A DNA stretch of 64,000 bases from a virus, in the IMG/VR virus record IMGVR_UViG_3300032249_000925, positions 35,363 through 99,362 of that record; one strand, written 5' to 3'. The notes under the pieces are model-generated. The model had not been told where the DNA came from, ran no database searches, and saw only the letters and a list, made by a program, of their open reading frames with translations. Below, piece by piece: positions 30,351 to 39,141 of the stretch; position 1 is the first letter of the stretch, and each line of letters begins with the position of its first letter. The position numbers and the translations under genes were made by a program.

Positions 30351-31301
30351 ATGAACATATTATTCACAGCAGATATACACATAAAACTGGGTCAAAAAAA
30401 TGTTCCAGTTGATTGGGCTAAAAATAGATTTCAGCTATTTACAGAACAGTTTAAAAAAATGCAACAACACGCCGACTTAGTAGTTTTAGGTGGTGATATT
30501 TTTGACAGATTGCCTACAATGGATGAAGTAGAGCTTTATTTTGATTTAATAGCTGGCATTGATGTAGAGTGCATAGTCTACCCTGGCAATCATGAAATGC
30601 TTAAAAAAGACACTACTTTTTTAAGTTATCTAAAACGCGCTACTACTAGAATTAATCCACTAGTAACTATTGTAGATGACTTCTATACACGACACGGTAT
30701 TGATTTTGTGCCCTACAATAAGTTAAAAGAATTAGAAACTACAAAGTACACTTTTGATGAAAAGATTCTTTGTACTCATGTACGCGGCGAAATTCCACCA
30801 CACGTTAAATCTGAAATTGACCTTAATTTATTAGATCGTTGGCAGCTAGTATTAGCAGGAGATTTACACAGCTATGAAAATTCGCAACGTAATATACTTT
30901 ATCCTGGAAGTCCTTACACGACCAGTTTTCATCGCAATACTGTTAGCACTGGTTGTATATTGCTGGACTCTAAAAACCTTACTCATATCTGGTTAAATTT
31001 TAATTTACCACAGCTTATCAAACAAACCGTAGGAGTGCATGACCCTAAACCGCAGACCCTATTTCATCATACAATTTATGAAATTGAAGGCGATTTGCAT
31101 GAACTAGGGCAGCTTGAGGACAGCGATCTTATTGACAAAAAAGTAGTTAAACGTGCACAAGAAACTCAACTAATCCTAGATCCAGAACTTTCACTAGGCG
31201 AAGAAGTTCGTGAGTATTTAACTTATATTTTACAGCTTAATGAAACTGCAGTTGTTGAAACACTAAAAGAATTTTACAATTATGCGGATAAATTAGAATG
31301 A
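30351..31301 (+). CDS. sbcD: SbcD/gp47-like nuclease subunit
   Basis: A calcineurin-type metallophosphoesterase: ADIHI (Asp7, His9), GGDIFD, GNHE, a THVRG strand and GDLHS supply the two-metal site. With the SbcC-like partner it processes DNA ends and hairpins and starts recombination-dependent replication (T4 gp47 role). The C-terminal 90 residues should bind the coiled coil of the partner. It overlaps the next gene as ATGA. No binding site or promoter is seen between the terminator and ATG 30351. Confidence 0.9.
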   Translation: MNILFTADIHIKLGQKNVPVDWAKNRFQLFTEQFKKMQQHADLVVLGGDIFDRLPTMDEVELYFDLIAGIDVECIVYPGNHEMLKKDTTFLSYLKRATTRINPLVTIVDDFYTRHGIDFVPYNKLKELETTKYTFDEKILCTHVRGEIPPHVKSEIDLNLLDRWQLVLAGDLHSYENSQRNILYPGSPYTTSFHRNTVSTGCILLDSKNLTHIWLNFNLPQLIKQTVGVHDPKPQTLFHHTIYEIEGDLHELGQLEDSDLIDKKVVKRAQETQLILDPELSLGEEVREYLTYILQLNETAVVETLKEFYNYADKLE

Positions 31302-33094
31302 TTACACTAAAGCAATTAAATTGGTCCAATGCTTTTAGTTATGGTTTGGGTAATAAGATTGATTTTACTCAAAGCCCACTTATTCAACTTGTGGGTAAAA
31401 ATGGACATGGTAAAAGCAGCATTGCATTAATCTTAGAAGAAGTTTTATTCAACAAAAATAGCAAAGGTATTAAAAAAGGCGATATTTTAAATCGTTATAC
31501 AAAAGACAAAAACTATCAAATTGAACTTATTTTTATTAAAGATGGTTGTGAGTATAAAATTGAAACAAAACGTGGTGCTCAACAACAAGTAAAACTCTAC
31601 AAAGGTTTAGAAGATATTAGTGGACATACAGCTACTACAACTTATAAATTAATAGAGCAACTTATAGGTATAGACCACAAAACTTTTTCACAAATTGTAT
31701 ATCAAAGTCATGCAGGTAGCCTAGAGTTTTTAACTAGTGCAGATACTGCTAGAAAAAAGTTTTTAATTGAGTTATTAAACCTAGGCAAGTATACACAAGC
31801 TGGAGAAGTATTTAAACAAGCAGCTACAGAAGTAGGTAAAGACCTTACAGAAGCACAAGCTAAATTAAGTACTATTCAACAGTGGATTGCTAAATATACT
31901 AAAACAAATTTTCAATTAAAAAATTATACTCCGGTTTCCGTTTTAGACGATAGTCTGGTTGCAGAAGCTAGTAGACTATCAACTACTATTCAAGATATTG
32001 AAAAAACCAATAAAAAAATTACGCAAAATAATACCTACAAACAACTAAAAGATAAAATCAACTTGTTGCCAGTGCCTGATAAACCCGAAACAGATATAAG
32101 TTTATCAGTAACTAAAAAAGCTGAATATGATAAAACTATTCAAGATGCTACCATATTCAAAAAGAAAATGACAGCATTGCATGGTAACTGCCCTACGTGC
32201 TTACAAACTATTGATAGTGAAAAAACTAAAAATCTAGTAACAGAACAAGATACAATTATTTTACTAGCTAAAGCCCAAGCAGATCGTGAAACCGCAAAAA
32301 TTAAAAATTATAATGAACAGTTAAACAAATGGAATACAGCGCAACGTAATCAAGAAGATTGGGAAAAATATCATCAATTAATTGATGTAGAACTACCAGA
32401 AAATCTATTAGACGAAGCAATATTACAAAAACAATTAAAAAATTTACAACAACAAATCTTAAAAACAAAACAAGATATTGCAGATGCAGAAAAACACAAT
32501 CACGAAGTAACGGCACACAATAATCGACTAGAGTTAATAAAATCACAAATAGTTGAAATGGAAACGGAACTTGGCGAATGGACTGCAAAAGCTAATCAAT
32601 TAACTGCAAAATTAAACACTATTAATACACTAGTAAAAACTTTTAGTACTACTGGTTTAGTAGCGTATAAAATTGAAAATCTTGTTAAAGACCTAGAAGT
32701 TATTAGTAATGAATATCTAGGCGAATTAAGTAGCGGTAGATTTCAAATAAGTTTTCAAATCAGCGGCAGTGACAAATTAAATGTTGTTATTACCGATAAC
32801 GGAACAGATATTGATATTTTAGCGCTTAGCGGGGGTGAACGAGCAAGAGTTAATGTGGCAACACTATTAGCAATTAGAAAGCTAATGCAAAGTTTAAGTC
32901 ATAGCAGAATTAATTTGTTAATCTTAGATGAAACTATTGAAGCACTAGACGTAGATGGTAAGGAGAAACTAATTGAAGTCTTACTTAAAGAAGAATCTCT
33001 CAATACAATACTCGTTAGTCACGGATTCAGCCACCCCTTATTGGAAAAAGTACACGTTGTTAAACAAAACAACATTTCTAAAATCGATGGATAA
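31298..33094 (+). CDS. sbcC: SbcC/gp46-like ATPase subunit
   Basis: An ABC ATPase split by a coiled coil: Walker A VGKNGHGKS (32-40), a zinc-hook CPTC (298-301) at the coil apex, ABC signature LSGGERARV (near 510) and Walker B LLILDE (near 541). The 598-residue length is close to T4 gp46. It forms a complex with the nuclease encoded just upstream. Confidence 0.93.
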   Translation: MITLKQLNWSNAFSYGLGNKIDFTQSPLIQLVGKNGHGKSSIALILEEVLFNKNSKGIKKGDILNRYTKDKNYQIELIFIKDGCEYKIETKRGAQQQVKLYKGLEDISGHTATTTYKLIEQLIGIDHKTFSQIVYQSHAGSLEFLTSADTARKKFLIELLNLGKYTQAGEVFKQAATEVGKDLTEAQAKLSTIQQWIAKYTKTNFQLKNYTPVSVLDDSLVAEASRLSTTIQDIEKTNKKITQNNTYKQLKDKINLLPVPDKPETDISLSVTKKAEYDKTIQDATIFKKKMTALHGNCPTCLQTIDSEKTKNLVTEQDTIILLAKAQADRETAKIKNYNEQLNKWNTAQRNQEDWEKYHQLIDVELPENLLDEAILQKQLKNLQQQILKTKQDIADAEKHNHEVTAHNNRLELIKSQIVEMETELGEWTAKANQLTAKLNTINTLVKTFSTTGLVAYKIENLVKDLEVISNEYLGELSSGRFQISFQISGSDKLNVVITDNGTDIDILALSGGERARVNVATLLAIRKLMQSLSHSRINLLILDETIEALDVDGKEKLIEVLLKEESLNTILVSHGFSHPLLEKVHVVKQNNISKIDG

Positions 33095-33098
33095 TAAT

Positions 33099-33356
33099 AT
33101 GTATATAATCGAACGTATAATCAGAGCCAAAGCTACAGCAATCGTAGACGGCAGAGAAACAGAACTTAAGGAAGGTGATTACATTACCAAAGAACAACTT
33201 GAAACATTAAAAGTTTATGGTGATAAATTAATCTATAGGATCGATCAAAATTGTACAGGAGAAATTTGTGGAATTGATATTGAAGCATATTTAGCACCAG
33301 TACACACAAATAGTGCACCTATGGTACAAATATCTCCTGAATCTGCAACAAAATAA
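33099..33356 (+). CDS. Hypothetical protein, 85 aa
   Basis: Start ATG 33099 lies just after the sbcC stop; an ATG at 33087 inside sbcC is the alternative. Residues 8-30 (RIIRAKATAIVDGRETELKEGD) look like a small beta-barrel edge, and CTGEICGIDIE contains two Cys. Function unknown. Confidence 0.65.
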   Translation: MYIIERIIRAKATAIVDGRETELKEGDYITKEQLETLKVYGDKLIYRIDQNCTGEICGIDIEAYLAPVHTNSAPMVQISPESATK

Positions 33357-33814
33357 TGGTAGATTCTAGAGCTAAAGGCGCTAGAACAGAAACAGTAATC
33401 AGGGACCTTTTTCGCAAACATACCAACTTAGGGTGGGAACGGGTTCCTGGTTCAGGTGCACTAGATGAAAAACATGGATTAAAAGGCGATTTATACGTTC
33501 CTAATTACAAGAACACGTTTTGTGTTGAAGCAAAAGGATACGCAGATGATCACTTAACTAGCGCAATATTAACATCCAAGTCTCCACAATTACTAGAATT
33601 TTGGCAACAAACTATTCGTCAGGCTAAACAAGTTAGTAAATTGCCGTTGTTAACTTTTAAACATGATCGTAGTAAAGTATTTGTAGCCTTTAGCAGTGAT
33701 TATTGTATACCAGAAAACTATCACCATTTTTATGTGCACAGACAGCCACATAGTTTCTATGTTGCGCTTTTAGAAGACTGGTTAACATTTGAGCACCCAC
33801 AATTTGTGTCTTGA
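33356..33814 (+). CDS. PD-(D/E)XK nuclease, Holliday junction resolvase-like
   Basis: KGARTETVIRDLF, then ERVPGSGALDEKHGLKGDLY and CVEAKGY give the acidic-Asp-ExK core of PD-(D/E)XK resolvases (active residues around Glu11, Asp45, Glu58 and Lys60). At 152 residues it matches small Hjc-like phage resolvases, which cut branched DNA before packaging. A general endonuclease role is the alternative. Start overlaps the previous stop as TAATG. Confidence 0.8.
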   Translation: MVDSRAKGARTETVIRDLFRKHTNLGWERVPGSGALDEKHGLKGDLYVPNYKNTFCVEAKGYADDHLTSAILTSKSPQLLEFWQQTIRQAKQVSKLPLLTFKHDRSKVFVAFSSDYCIPENYHHFYVHRQPHSFYVALLEDWLTFEHPQFVS

Positions 33815-33839
33815 CTTAACGGTTAATATTTAGTATAAT
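33811..33839 (+). promoter_or_regulatory. Sigma70-type promoter
   Basis: TTGACT (33811-33816), 17 bases, TATAAT (33834-33839). The ATG at 33845 is only 5 bases after the -10 box, so this promoter would serve a re-initiating or internal start and mainly the flap nuclease and RNR genes downstream. Confidence 0.7.
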
Positions 33840-33844
33840 ATTAA

Positions 33845-34135
33845 ATGAAAAATATTTTAATAAAGCCAACACTAGACTGGATATACAATGATTACAAGTC
33901 CAATCGTTTTAGGTTTACTATGGAGCTGGTTGCTTGGGCTCTTAGTATTGGGTGTGCTGCTATTATGGCTGGAACAGTACCAAACCCTCCACTTATGGCT
34001 CTTTATCCCACTTGGATTACTGGTTGTGCTATTTATGCCTGGTGTGCTTGGTCTCGCCGTTCATTTGGTATGTTGGCTAACTACCTCTTGCTTGTCTCCA
34101 TTGATATACTAGGACTTATAAGACTATTAACATGA
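33845..34135 (+). CDS. Conserved phage membrane protein, 96 aa
   Basis: After a soluble start (LDWIYNDYKSNRFRF) three hydrophobic segments follow (about 26-45, 50-70, 76-95) with the signature YPTWITGCAIYAWCAWSRRS. I associate this pattern with small membrane proteins of T4-like phages of unknown function. The ATG lies inside the likely transcript start of promoter 33811-33839, so it may be read from an upstream transcript. It overlaps the next gene as ATGA. Confidence 0.72.
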   Translation: MKNILIKPTLDWIYNDYKSNRFRFTMELVAWALSIGCAAIMAGTVPNPPLMALYPTWITGCAIYAWCAWSRRSFGMLANYLLLVSIDILGLIRLLT

Positions 34136-34977
34136 GTAAAACATTTCAACAAGTTTCAGAACAAGAAAATTGCTTAATAGTAGTAGATGCACTAAACCTA
34201 GCTTTTCGTTGGAAACACAGCGGTGCTACAAATTTTGCAGAAGATTATAAGCGCACAATAGAAAGTTTAAAGAAAAGCTATAAAGCTCGTTGGGTTATTA
34301 TTGCAGCAGATCAAGGTTCTAGTAGTTATCGCAAAGAAATTTATCCTGAATACAAGCAAAATCGTAAAGATAAATTTGCTGAACAAACCGACGCTGAACG
34401 TGCAGCTTTTGAACTTTTCTTTGAAGACTATCAAGCTAGCTTAGACTATATTCGTGAAACTACTGACTATCCAGTTATACAATTTAAACAAACAGAAGCA
34501 GATGATATCGTCGCATATATTACTAGTGTTTATCATACTCGGCCTATTGATCACATATGGATGATTTCTAGCGACAAAGACTGGGATTTATTAATTAGTG
34601 ACAAAGTAAGCAGATTTAGTTATGTAACACGTAAAGAAATAACTGCTAATAATTGGCATACACATTATGATTTTCCACATGAACATTATATTTCCATAAA
34701 GTGTTTAATGGGCGACACTGGTGATAATGTACAAGGTGTAGAAGGTATAGGCCCAAAACGCGCACAACAATTAGTTAGCGAATACGGCACTGCGCTAGAC
34801 ATAGTGGCAGAACTACCTATTCAAAGTAAATTAAAATACATTAAATCACTAAATCAAGCTGCTGATAAAATTTTACTTAACTATCAGCTCATGGATTTAG
34901 TAACTTTTTGCAGAGATGCGCTGGGTGAAAACACCAAGCAAATAGATGAAATTTTAAAAGAGTATTGCAAGGATTAA
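34132..34977 (+). CDS. 5'-3' exonuclease/flap endonuclease (T4 RNase H-like)
   Basis: VVDALNLAFRW (first Asp), YKQNRK, EADDIVAY, SSDKDWDLL and the helix-hairpin-helix GDTGDNVQGVEGIGPKRA are the FEN-family metal and DNA-binding motifs in order. The enzyme removes RNA primers, supplying the 5'-exonuclease absent from the family A polymerase in this genome. 281 residues is typical for phage members. Confidence 0.92.
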   Translation: MSKTFQQVSEQENCLIVVDALNLAFRWKHSGATNFAEDYKRTIESLKKSYKARWVIIAADQGSSSYRKEIYPEYKQNRKDKFAEQTDAERAAFELFFEDYQASLDYIRETTDYPVIQFKQTEADDIVAYITSVYHTRPIDHIWMISSDKDWDLLISDKVSRFSYVTRKEITANNWHTHYDFPHEHYISIKCLMGDTGDNVQGVEGIGPKRAQQLVSEYGTALDIVAELPIQSKLKYIKSLNQAADKILLNYQLMDLVTFCRDALGENTKQIDEILKEYCKD

Positions 34978-34978
34978 T

Positions 34979-36940
34979 ATGGTTAGCACAAGAGCACAAG
35001 TAATTACACGTCGTACATATAATCGTCCTACTAGTGACGACGGAAAACAATTTGAAACATGGGAAGAAACAGTTGCCCGTGTAATTGATCATCAAGCATG
35101 GCTATGGGAACGTGCAGTTAATCGTGAATTAAATGATCAAGAATATGCAGAACTTTATGACTTAGAACAGCTAATGTTAGATCGCAAAGTATTAATGAGC
35201 GGTCGCACGCTTTGGCTTGGCGGAACTAAAGTAGCTAAAACACGAGAAGCAAGTCAGTTTAATTGCAGCTTTACTCATGTAGAAACTGTATATGATGTAG
35301 TAGATGTGCTATGGTTATTGCTACAAGGTTGCGGTGTAGGATTTAAACCTATTGTAGGTACTCTTAATGGATTTTCAAATCCAATTAAAAATATCAAAAC
35401 AATTCGTAGTCAGCGCACTGAAAAAGGCGGCAATGAATACAATACAGAAACTTGGGATGCAACAACTAAAACTTGGACACTGCAAATTGGTGACAGTGCA
35501 GAAGCTTGGGCTAAAAGTATTGGTAAGCTATTAGCAGGCAAATATCCAGCAGAAACACTAGTTTTAGATTTTTCGCAGTTGCGTCCAGCAGGAGAAAGGT
35601 TAAAAGGTTATGGTTGGATTTCTTCAGGCGATACTGCAATTAGTGCTGCATATACTAGCATTGCCAATATTCTTAATGGTAGGGCTGACAGTCTACTTAC
35701 TAGGATGGATATTCTGGACATTGTTAATCATCTGGGCACTATTCTTAGCAGCCGCCGAAGTGCTGAAATCGCTCTTTTCGACTATGGTCAGCCTGAGTGG
35801 GAAGAGTTTGCAGTAGCTAAAAAAGACTGGTGGCTACACAACAATGAACATCGTACTCAAAGTAATAATAGCCTAGTGTTTAAAGAAAAACCACTGCGCG
35901 AAGACTTAGAAAAGATTTTTCACCTAATGCAAGAAGCAGGCGGTAGTGAGCCAGGTTTTATTAATGAAGTAGAAGCTCTTAGACGAGCACCTTGGTTTAA
36001 AGGCGCTAATCCTTGTGTAGAAATTTTACTGGGCAATAAAAGTTTTTGCAACTTAACAGAAACTGACTTAGCTAAATTTCGTGGCGACAATGCAGGACTA
36101 CACGCTGCTATTAGATTAGCTGCTAGAGCCAACTATCGTCAAACTTGTGTTGACTTACAAGATGGTATCTTACAAGAATCTTGGCATTTAAACAACTACT
36201 TTTTACGATTGTGCGGTGTAGGTTTAACAGGCATTGCAATGCGTCCAGATATGGGCAGTTACGATTACGAATACTTAAAGCGCACAGCAACAGCTGCTGC
36301 TGTAGGTATGGCACAAGAACTAGGTTTACCAGCTCCAAAAAATGTAACTTGTATTAAGCCTAGTGGTACACTAAGCAAAATTATGGATACTACTGAAGGA
36401 GTGCACAAGCCACTAGGCAAGTACATTTTTAACAATGTACAGTTTAGTAAACACGATCCAGTAGTAGACAAACTGCGTGAAGCAAACTATCATGTTATTA
36501 ATCATCCAGTAGACGATAGCGGCGTGTTAGTAACTTTTCCAGTATGTTGGGATGGTGTAGTGTTTGATAAAGTTGATAGTAAAGAAATTAACTTAGAAAG
36601 TGCTGTTACGCAATTAGAACGATATAAATTGCTACAAACTAGCTGGAATCAACAAAATACTAGTGTAACTATTAGCTATGATCCTAGTGAAATTAGTGAT
36701 ATTATTGATTGGTTACTAGATAACTGGGATTGTTATGTAGGTGTTAGTTTTATTTACAGAACTGATCCTACTAAAACAGCAAAAGATCTAGGCTACCTAT
36801 ATCTTCCACAAGAAGTAGTAGATGAACGTACTTACAGAGACTATATAGCACAACTTAAACCAGTTACGCTAGATAATGCTAATAGTTTTGATGAAATTAT
36901 AGATCAAGAGTGTGCAACCGGCGCATGTCCAATTAGGTAA
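34979..36940 (+). CDS. nrdJ: Class II (adenosylcobalamin-dependent) ribonucleotide reductase
   Basis: A single-chain RNR of 653 residues. Cys96 in FNCSF and Cys357 in SFCNL form the redox pair, Cys346 in ANPCVEI is the thiyl radical site with Glu348, and Cys645/Cys650 in CATGACPIR are the C-terminal shuttle pair. No radical-generating small subunit or activase is adjacent, and the CPIR end resembles the monomeric B12-dependent enzymes. The residue usually Gly in NPCGE is Val here. It needs host or scavenged cobalamin. AAGGA precedes the ATG. Confidence 0.9.
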   Translation: MVSTRAQVITRRTYNRPTSDDGKQFETWEETVARVIDHQAWLWERAVNRELNDQEYAELYDLEQLMLDRKVLMSGRTLWLGGTKVAKTREASQFNCSFTHVETVYDVVDVLWLLLQGCGVGFKPIVGTLNGFSNPIKNIKTIRSQRTEKGGNEYNTETWDATTKTWTLQIGDSAEAWAKSIGKLLAGKYPAETLVLDFSQLRPAGERLKGYGWISSGDTAISAAYTSIANILNGRADSLLTRMDILDIVNHLGTILSSRRSAEIALFDYGQPEWEEFAVAKKDWWLHNNEHRTQSNNSLVFKEKPLREDLEKIFHLMQEAGGSEPGFINEVEALRRAPWFKGANPCVEILLGNKSFCNLTETDLAKFRGDNAGLHAAIRLAARANYRQTCVDLQDGILQESWHLNNYFLRLCGVGLTGIAMRPDMGSYDYEYLKRTATAAAVGMAQELGLPAPKNVTCIKPSGTLSKIMDTTEGVHKPLGKYIFNNVQFSKHDPVVDKLREANYHVINHPVDDSGVLVTFPVCWDGVVFDKVDSKEINLESAVTQLERYKLLQTSWNQQNTSVTISYDPSEISDIIDWLLDNWDCYVGVSFIYRTDPTKTAKDLGYLYLPQEVVDERTYRDYIAQLKPVTLDNANSFDEIIDQECATGACPIR

Positions 36941-36945
36941 TAAAT

Positions 36946-37146
36946 ATGGCAACAAAACAAACAATAAGTATTAATGTTACAAAAGAAGAGCTAGGTATTC
37001 TTTTAATTGCATTACAAGAAATTCCTGCTAAAATTTGTAATCCACTATCAGAAAAACTAAAAATTCAAGCACAAGAACAATTAGGCAAAACTATTGAACA
37101 TAAAATTAACGAAAGCATTAACATAGACGAAAAATTTGGAAATTAA
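36946..37146 (+). CDS. Hypothetical protein, 66 aa
   Basis: Small helical protein with ISINVTKEELGILLIALQEIP. It is the last plus-strand gene and ends at the bidirectional terminator. Function unknown. Confidence 0.65.
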   Translation: MATKQTISINVTKEELGILLIALQEIPAKICNPLSEKLKIQAQEQLGKTIEHKINESINIDEKFGN

Positions 37147-37184
37147 AAAAAAAAGCCCCTAGTACTTCTACTAGGGGCTTTTTT
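37146..37184. terminator. Bidirectional intrinsic terminator
   Basis: A stem of at least 11 bp (AGCCCCTAGTA with TACTAGGGGCT, CTTC loop) is flanked by A and T runs so both strands end in Ts. It separates the plus-strand replication genes from the minus-strand late region. Confidence 0.92.
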
Positions 37185-37185
37185 A

Positions 37186-37878
37186 TTAGTCGTTATAGGC
37201 TAAGATAATTTGCTTACACATTCTGCTACGTACAATGTCTTCGTCTAGGAATCTAACAATTTCCACACCAGAGATACCTTCAAGTCGTTTAACGCTATCT
37301 TCTAATCCACTGTCTGGAATATCTACTTGTTTAGGATCACCACTTAGGATAATTTTACAGCCTTTGCCAATTCTGCTTAACAACATTTTTAGTTCAGTTT
37401 TGGTTAAATTTTGTGCTTCATCGACTAGTACAATTGCATACTCAAAGCTACTACCTCGCATAAACCCAATAGGTCTAGGATCAATGTCTTTGTTTTTAAC
37501 AGCATACTCGTAGAATCCACGACCTAGTGTTTTTGTAAATACTGAGTCAAATGGCTGTAGGTAGGGCGCATATTTATCGTCAATTTTACCTGGTAAAAAT
37601 CCCATGCCACGACCTGTTTCTACATTTGGTCGGGTAAGAATAATTTTTGAAATTTTACGGTGAAATAATAATCCTGCTGCATAACTAGCGGCTACATAAG
37701 TTTTACCGGTACCAGCACTACCTATGCCAAAAATAATATCGTTTTGTTTAATTGCTTCTAAATAAATGCTTTGAATTTCATTTAGTGGTTTAATTTCCTT
37801 AAAGCCATTTTCAATTGGATTTTTATTTTCAAGAAGTATAGCTTTACGAACTTGTTTTCCAGATGGTTGATTACCCAT
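37186..37878 (-). CDS. phoH: PhoH-like ATPase
   Basis: Walker A GSAGTGKT (53-60), the ILTRPNVETGRGMGFLPG motif and Walker B VLVDEAQN, then ILSGDPKQVD, define the PhoH family. PhoH is very common in marine and freshwater phages; it is an ATPase with proposed RNA helicase or RNase-linked function. It is the last gene of the minus-strand region, just before the bidirectional terminator. Confidence 0.92.
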   Translation of the reverse strand: MGNQPSGKQVRKAILLENKNPIENGFKEIKPLNEIQSIYLEAIKQNDIIFGIGSAGTGKTYVAASYAAGLLFHRKISKIILTRPNVETGRGMGFLPGKIDDKYAPYLQPFDSVFTKTLGRGFYEYAVKNKDIDPRPIGFMRGSSFEYAIVLVDEAQNLTKTELKMLLSRIGKGCKIILSGDPKQVDIPDSGLEDSVKRLEGISGVEIVRFLDEDIVRSRMCKQIILAYND

Positions 37879-37895
37879 ACAAACCCTTTAATAGG

Positions 37896-38471
37896 TTAAT
37901 GAAGAAACTTTGTATACTTATCGCTACGTGTGTTAATTACATCCTTTACATGATGACGGTTAATATCACAAGCACTACGACTACCGTAAAGTGCCACCTT
38001 AGATTTTAAACAAAGTTTTTCTACATTATCAAACCACCTATTAGGATCACACCAACTTGTTAATTTACAAGCTCTACGCTCGTGATTAACACCACCTAAT
38101 CCACCATTATAGGCAGCATCTGCAAATGCATATGCTTCACGTTTGTCTAACACATACTTATCAAAAGTTTGATAATTATCGCGCATCATTAGTGTTAATG
38201 CACGAATTTGTAGGTCTGGTCGAGTATAAACTACTTGCCACGACAATTCTGATAGCTCTTTAGGATACTTATGTTTTAGTTCTGATAGAGCATCAAACCT
38301 AATAGATCCATCTGCTTTAAAAGCCCTGGTAATCTGACCAAGTCCTGCACCTTCTTCACGATCGCTGCGCAGGCGACTTTGTGAATTCCAGCACTTACTG
38401 TGCTTAAGTGATATGCAAGACTCGTGCTCTATTAGACTAGCAAGGTAAGCTGCTTTGGGTGTGTAGGCCAA
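37896..38471 (-). CDS. Lytic transglycosylase domain, -1 frame part of the lysis fusion
   Basis: EHESCISLKHSKCWNSQ (catalytic Glu likely E17 of this frame, ES motif), EEGAGLGQITRAF, DAAYNGGLGGVNHERRAC and INRHHVKDVI match phage SLT-type transglycosylases. No ATG or GTG start exists before the active site; the only candidate is TTG 38471 without a usable binding site. The frame overlaps the upstream holin-like gene, and relatives as I recall them carry this domain fused behind a VWPTHPK linker. I therefore read it as the C-terminal half of a -1 frameshift product of about 318 residues. Confidence 0.8.
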   Translation of the reverse strand: MAYTPKAAYLASLIEHESCISLKHSKCWNSQSRLRSDREEGAGLGQITRAFKADGSIRFDALSELKHKYPKELSELSWQVVYTRPDLQIRALTLMMRDNYQTFDKYVLDKREAYAFADAAYNGGLGGVNHERRACKLTSWCDPNRWFDNVEKLCLKSKVALYGSRSACDINRHHVKDVINTRSDKYTKFLH

Positions 38472-38851
38472 ACCTTGTCTTTTTCTTGCTGTAGGGTAGG
38501 CAAGTGTTCATATGCTTGTTTAGGAATATAAGTTTCTGGTGATTGTGCGTAGACTTGTGAGCCAAAAAGACTTAACAAACCGTAGATAATAATACACAAT
38601 CCTATAAATGCTAAACCTGCGCCAGTGGCAGTTTCACGTGCTTTTTTAAGCAGTGATTCCATGTCTGCATAATCAAATAGTGCACGACGTGCAAGATGTG
38701 CAAACCACACAGCTACAATTGGCGTAGCTAATTTAGCTAAAAATGGGATAGTCATGTTACCACCATTAGGGTCGCTGATAAAAAGATACAGCATAACAAT
38801 AAGGGTGCCGCCAATCATAAAAATGTTGCGAAAACGAAAATGTTCTTTCAT
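38432..38851 (-). CDS. Holin-like membrane protein, frame-0 product of the lysis fusion
   Basis: Three hydrophobic segments (about residues 11-26, 40-55, 77-95) are followed by VYAQSPETY, which looks like an export cleavage region, and the linker EHLPTLQQEKDKVWPTHPKQ. In frame 0 translation ends 8 residues later (139 aa). The linker is the known N-terminal part of phage transglycosylases, which argues that a share of ribosomes shift -1 at 38453-38459. Frame-0 product could be a holin; the shifted product a membrane-tethered or secreted lysin. Confidence 0.78.
   Translation of the reverse strand: MKEHFRFRNIFMIGGTLIVMLYLFISDPNGGNMTIPFLAKLATPIVAVWFAHLARRALFDYADMESLLKKARETATGAGLAFIGLCIIIYGLLSLFGSQVYAQSPETYIPKQAYEHLPTLQQEKDKVWPTHPKQLTLLV
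38453..38459 (-). promoter_or_regulatory. Putative -1 ribosomal frameshift heptamer CCCAAAG
   Basis: On the minus strand the frame-0 codons are C-CCA-AAG, fitting X-XXY-YYZ exactly; after slipping they read CCC-AAA. This moves ribosomes from the membrane-domain frame into the transglycosylase frame 19 bases before the frame-0 stop. No strong stimulatory stem is obvious within 10 bases downstream; a small stem AGCAC/GTGCT lies about 50 bases on. Confidence 0.65.
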
Positions 38852-39141
38852 GGATTGTCCAAATTGGAAAGTTTGCGAATAGCCTCTATGCCAACCGCTT
38901 GTTTAAGTGCACACGTGCCGTATAGCCTAATAATTTGAATATAATGTTGAGCTATATCGTCGTATGTGGAATTTTGTGGTAGTAGTGGCAATAGTTCGCA
39001 ACCAATTAATAGTTCTGGTTCTACTACTACACGTTTTTGTGTTGCTGCAATCGCTGGTGTTTCTACAGATTTTTTAGAAAAAATTCCACATCCAGCAAGC
39101 ATTGCAAGAAGGCAAAAACTAAATAATATTTGTGTTTTCAT
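38848..39141 (-). CDS. Rz1-like outer membrane spanin lipoprotein
   Basis: A lipoprotein signal with lipobox LAGC (Cys18) begins the protein. The rest has CELLPLLPQNSTYDDIAQH and YGTCALKQAVGIEAI, the pattern of outer-membrane spanins (Rz1-like, two Cys, C-terminal helix). It overlaps the upstream i-spanin gene by 4 bases. Together they would fuse inner and outer membranes at lysis. Confidence 0.85.
   Translation of the reverse strand: MKTQILFSFCLLAMLAGCGIFSKKSVETPAIAATQKRVVVEPELLIGCELLPLLPQNSTYDDIAQHYIQIIRLYGTCALKQAVGIEAIRKLSNLDNP

Noticed and set aside
33888-34112. Plus-strand hydrophobic open frame of 74 codons inside the 33845-34135 gene
   Set aside because: The overlapping frame with the YPTWITGCAIYAW signature and ATGA coupling matches a known phage membrane protein; this one is a shifted shadow and is hydrophobic only because of the T-rich DNA.
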